Assembly: GCA_905215625.1 (NCBI GenBank)
Contig: CAJMQQ010000020.1
Coordinates: 1-40,391, forward strand
Source of the DNA: an uncultured bacterium
Lineage (GTDB): Bacteria; Bacillota; Clostridia; Lachnospirales; Lachnospiraceae
Direction: 5' to 3'
DNA length: 40,391 nucleotides
The position numbers and the translations under genes are program-made. Positions 40,001 through 40,391 of this stretch are shown here, piece after piece; position 1 is the stretch's first letter, and each line of letters starts with the position of its first letter. The notes under the pieces were generated by a model. The model was not told the origin of the DNA, searched no databases, and worked only from the letters and a program-made list of their open reading frames with translations.

Positions 40001-40391
40001 ACGTCACCTGCCTGCAAAGAAGCTTCTGATTTGCCTTTTAAGGTCAGAATCGCCTTATACGCAGCCGTCTGCTCGGCTGCCTTTTTGGTTCTTCCGGAAC
40101 CCCTGCCAATCTCCCTGCTTCCCAGCATAGCCCTTACTTCAAATACTTTGTTGTGATCGGGTCCTTCCTCTTTTAAAATCTCATACGAAAGAAGTTCCTC
40201 TCCCATGCTCTGCACCAATTCCTGCAGGATAGTCTTGCTATCATAAAAGAGCTGTTTATGCTCCATATCATTCAGTACAAAACGGTCAATAAACTCTTTT
40301 GCATTAGCAAGACCACCATCCAGATAAATCGCGCCGATTACCGCCTCTAACGCGTCTGAGATAACGGACTCCCGCATTCTTCCGCCAGTCG
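39991..40391 (-). CDS. rnc: Ribonuclease III, C-terminal part (gene runs off the window)
   Basis: Double-strand-specific endoribonuclease that processes rRNA and degrades structured mRNA. The visible part starts inside the catalytic domain: TGGRMRESVISDALEAVIGAIYLDGG carries the second acidic pair (D and E of DALEA). It then has the dsRNA-binding domain (DSKTILQELVQSMGEELLSYEIL to GRTKKAAEQTAAYKAILTL). The first catalytic motif (ERLEFLGD) lies beyond the window. An internal ATG at 40377 is not the start, since the frame continues upstream with conserved residues. It overlaps the smc start. Confidence 0.95.
   Translation of the reverse strand, partial: TGGRMRESVISDALEAVIGAIYLDGGLANAKEFIDRFVLNDMEHKQLFYDSKTILQELVQSMGEELLSYEILKEEGPDHNKVFEVRAMLGSREIGRGSGRTKKAAEQTAAYKAILTLKGKSEASLQAGDVCI

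Noticed and set aside
1..40391. CRISPR arrays, tRNA/rRNA genes, insertion sequences or prophage genes
   Set aside because: Read for regularly spaced repeats, clover-leaf genes, transposase/integrase motifs and terminal repeats; none found.

Overview
The window reads as chromosome of an endospore-forming, low/mid-GC anaerobic Firmicute, most likely a Lachnospiraceae (Clostridium cluster XIVa) relative. The support is a spoIVA gene, clostridial gene orders (DUF512 radical-SAM gene next to der-plsY-gpsA; ylxM-ffh-rpsP-khpA-rimM-trmD-rplS; rnc-smc-ftsY), strong AGGAGG ribosome binding sites and canonical TTGACA/TATAAT promoters. The organism is inferred from content, not from a database match. 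Almost every gene is on the minus strand, so operons below are read from high to low coordinate.

Region 1 (1-6000): the N-terminal part of spoIVA, then a branched-chain amino acid ABC importer read livK-livH-livM-livG-livF from a textbook promoter and a structured leader of about 155 nt. A strong hairpin after livF also covers the spoIVA ribosome binding site, and a candidate sigma-E promoter lies inside that hairpin.

Region 2 (6000-12000): DUF512 radical-SAM protein, der, plsY and gpsA form one operon (GTPase, membrane phospholipid synthesis). It is divergent from prs (PRPP synthetase), with promoters for both directions about 100 bp apart.

Region 3 (12000-20000): the translation and protein-export block ylxM-ffh-rpsP-khpA / rimM-trmD-rplS / lepB-rbgA-lepB-rnhB-yraN-pgeF. 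Intrinsic terminators after khpA and after rplS subdivide it.

Region 4 (20000-35500): an accessory block of about 15 kb between the ffh cluster and the rnc-smc-ftsY cluster, two clusters that are adjacent in Bacillus subtilis. It holds two unrecognised membrane proteins, a BlaI/M56 (BlaR1-like) regulatory pair with two operator-like dyads, glycogen debranching enzyme glgX, an FMN-riboswitch-controlled riboflavin transporter ribU, and a redox operon osmC-lpdA-lplA-marR. Beyond these are a HAD phosphatase, a small zinc-ribbon membrane protein, a ClC chloride channel/transporter and threonine dehydratase ilvA.

Region 5 (35500-40391): ftsY, smc and the C-terminal part of rnc.

The most interesting unit is the osmC-lpdA-lplA-marR operon. 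It combines an OsmC thiol peroxidase, a flavoprotein disulfide reductase fused to its own lipoyl domain but lacking the second redox cysteine (C135 ... F140), a lipoate ligase, and a MarR regulator with an OhrR-like N-terminal cysteine. No E1, E2 or glycine-cleavage gene is present in the window. I infer a self-contained lipoyl-dependent peroxide-reduction system.
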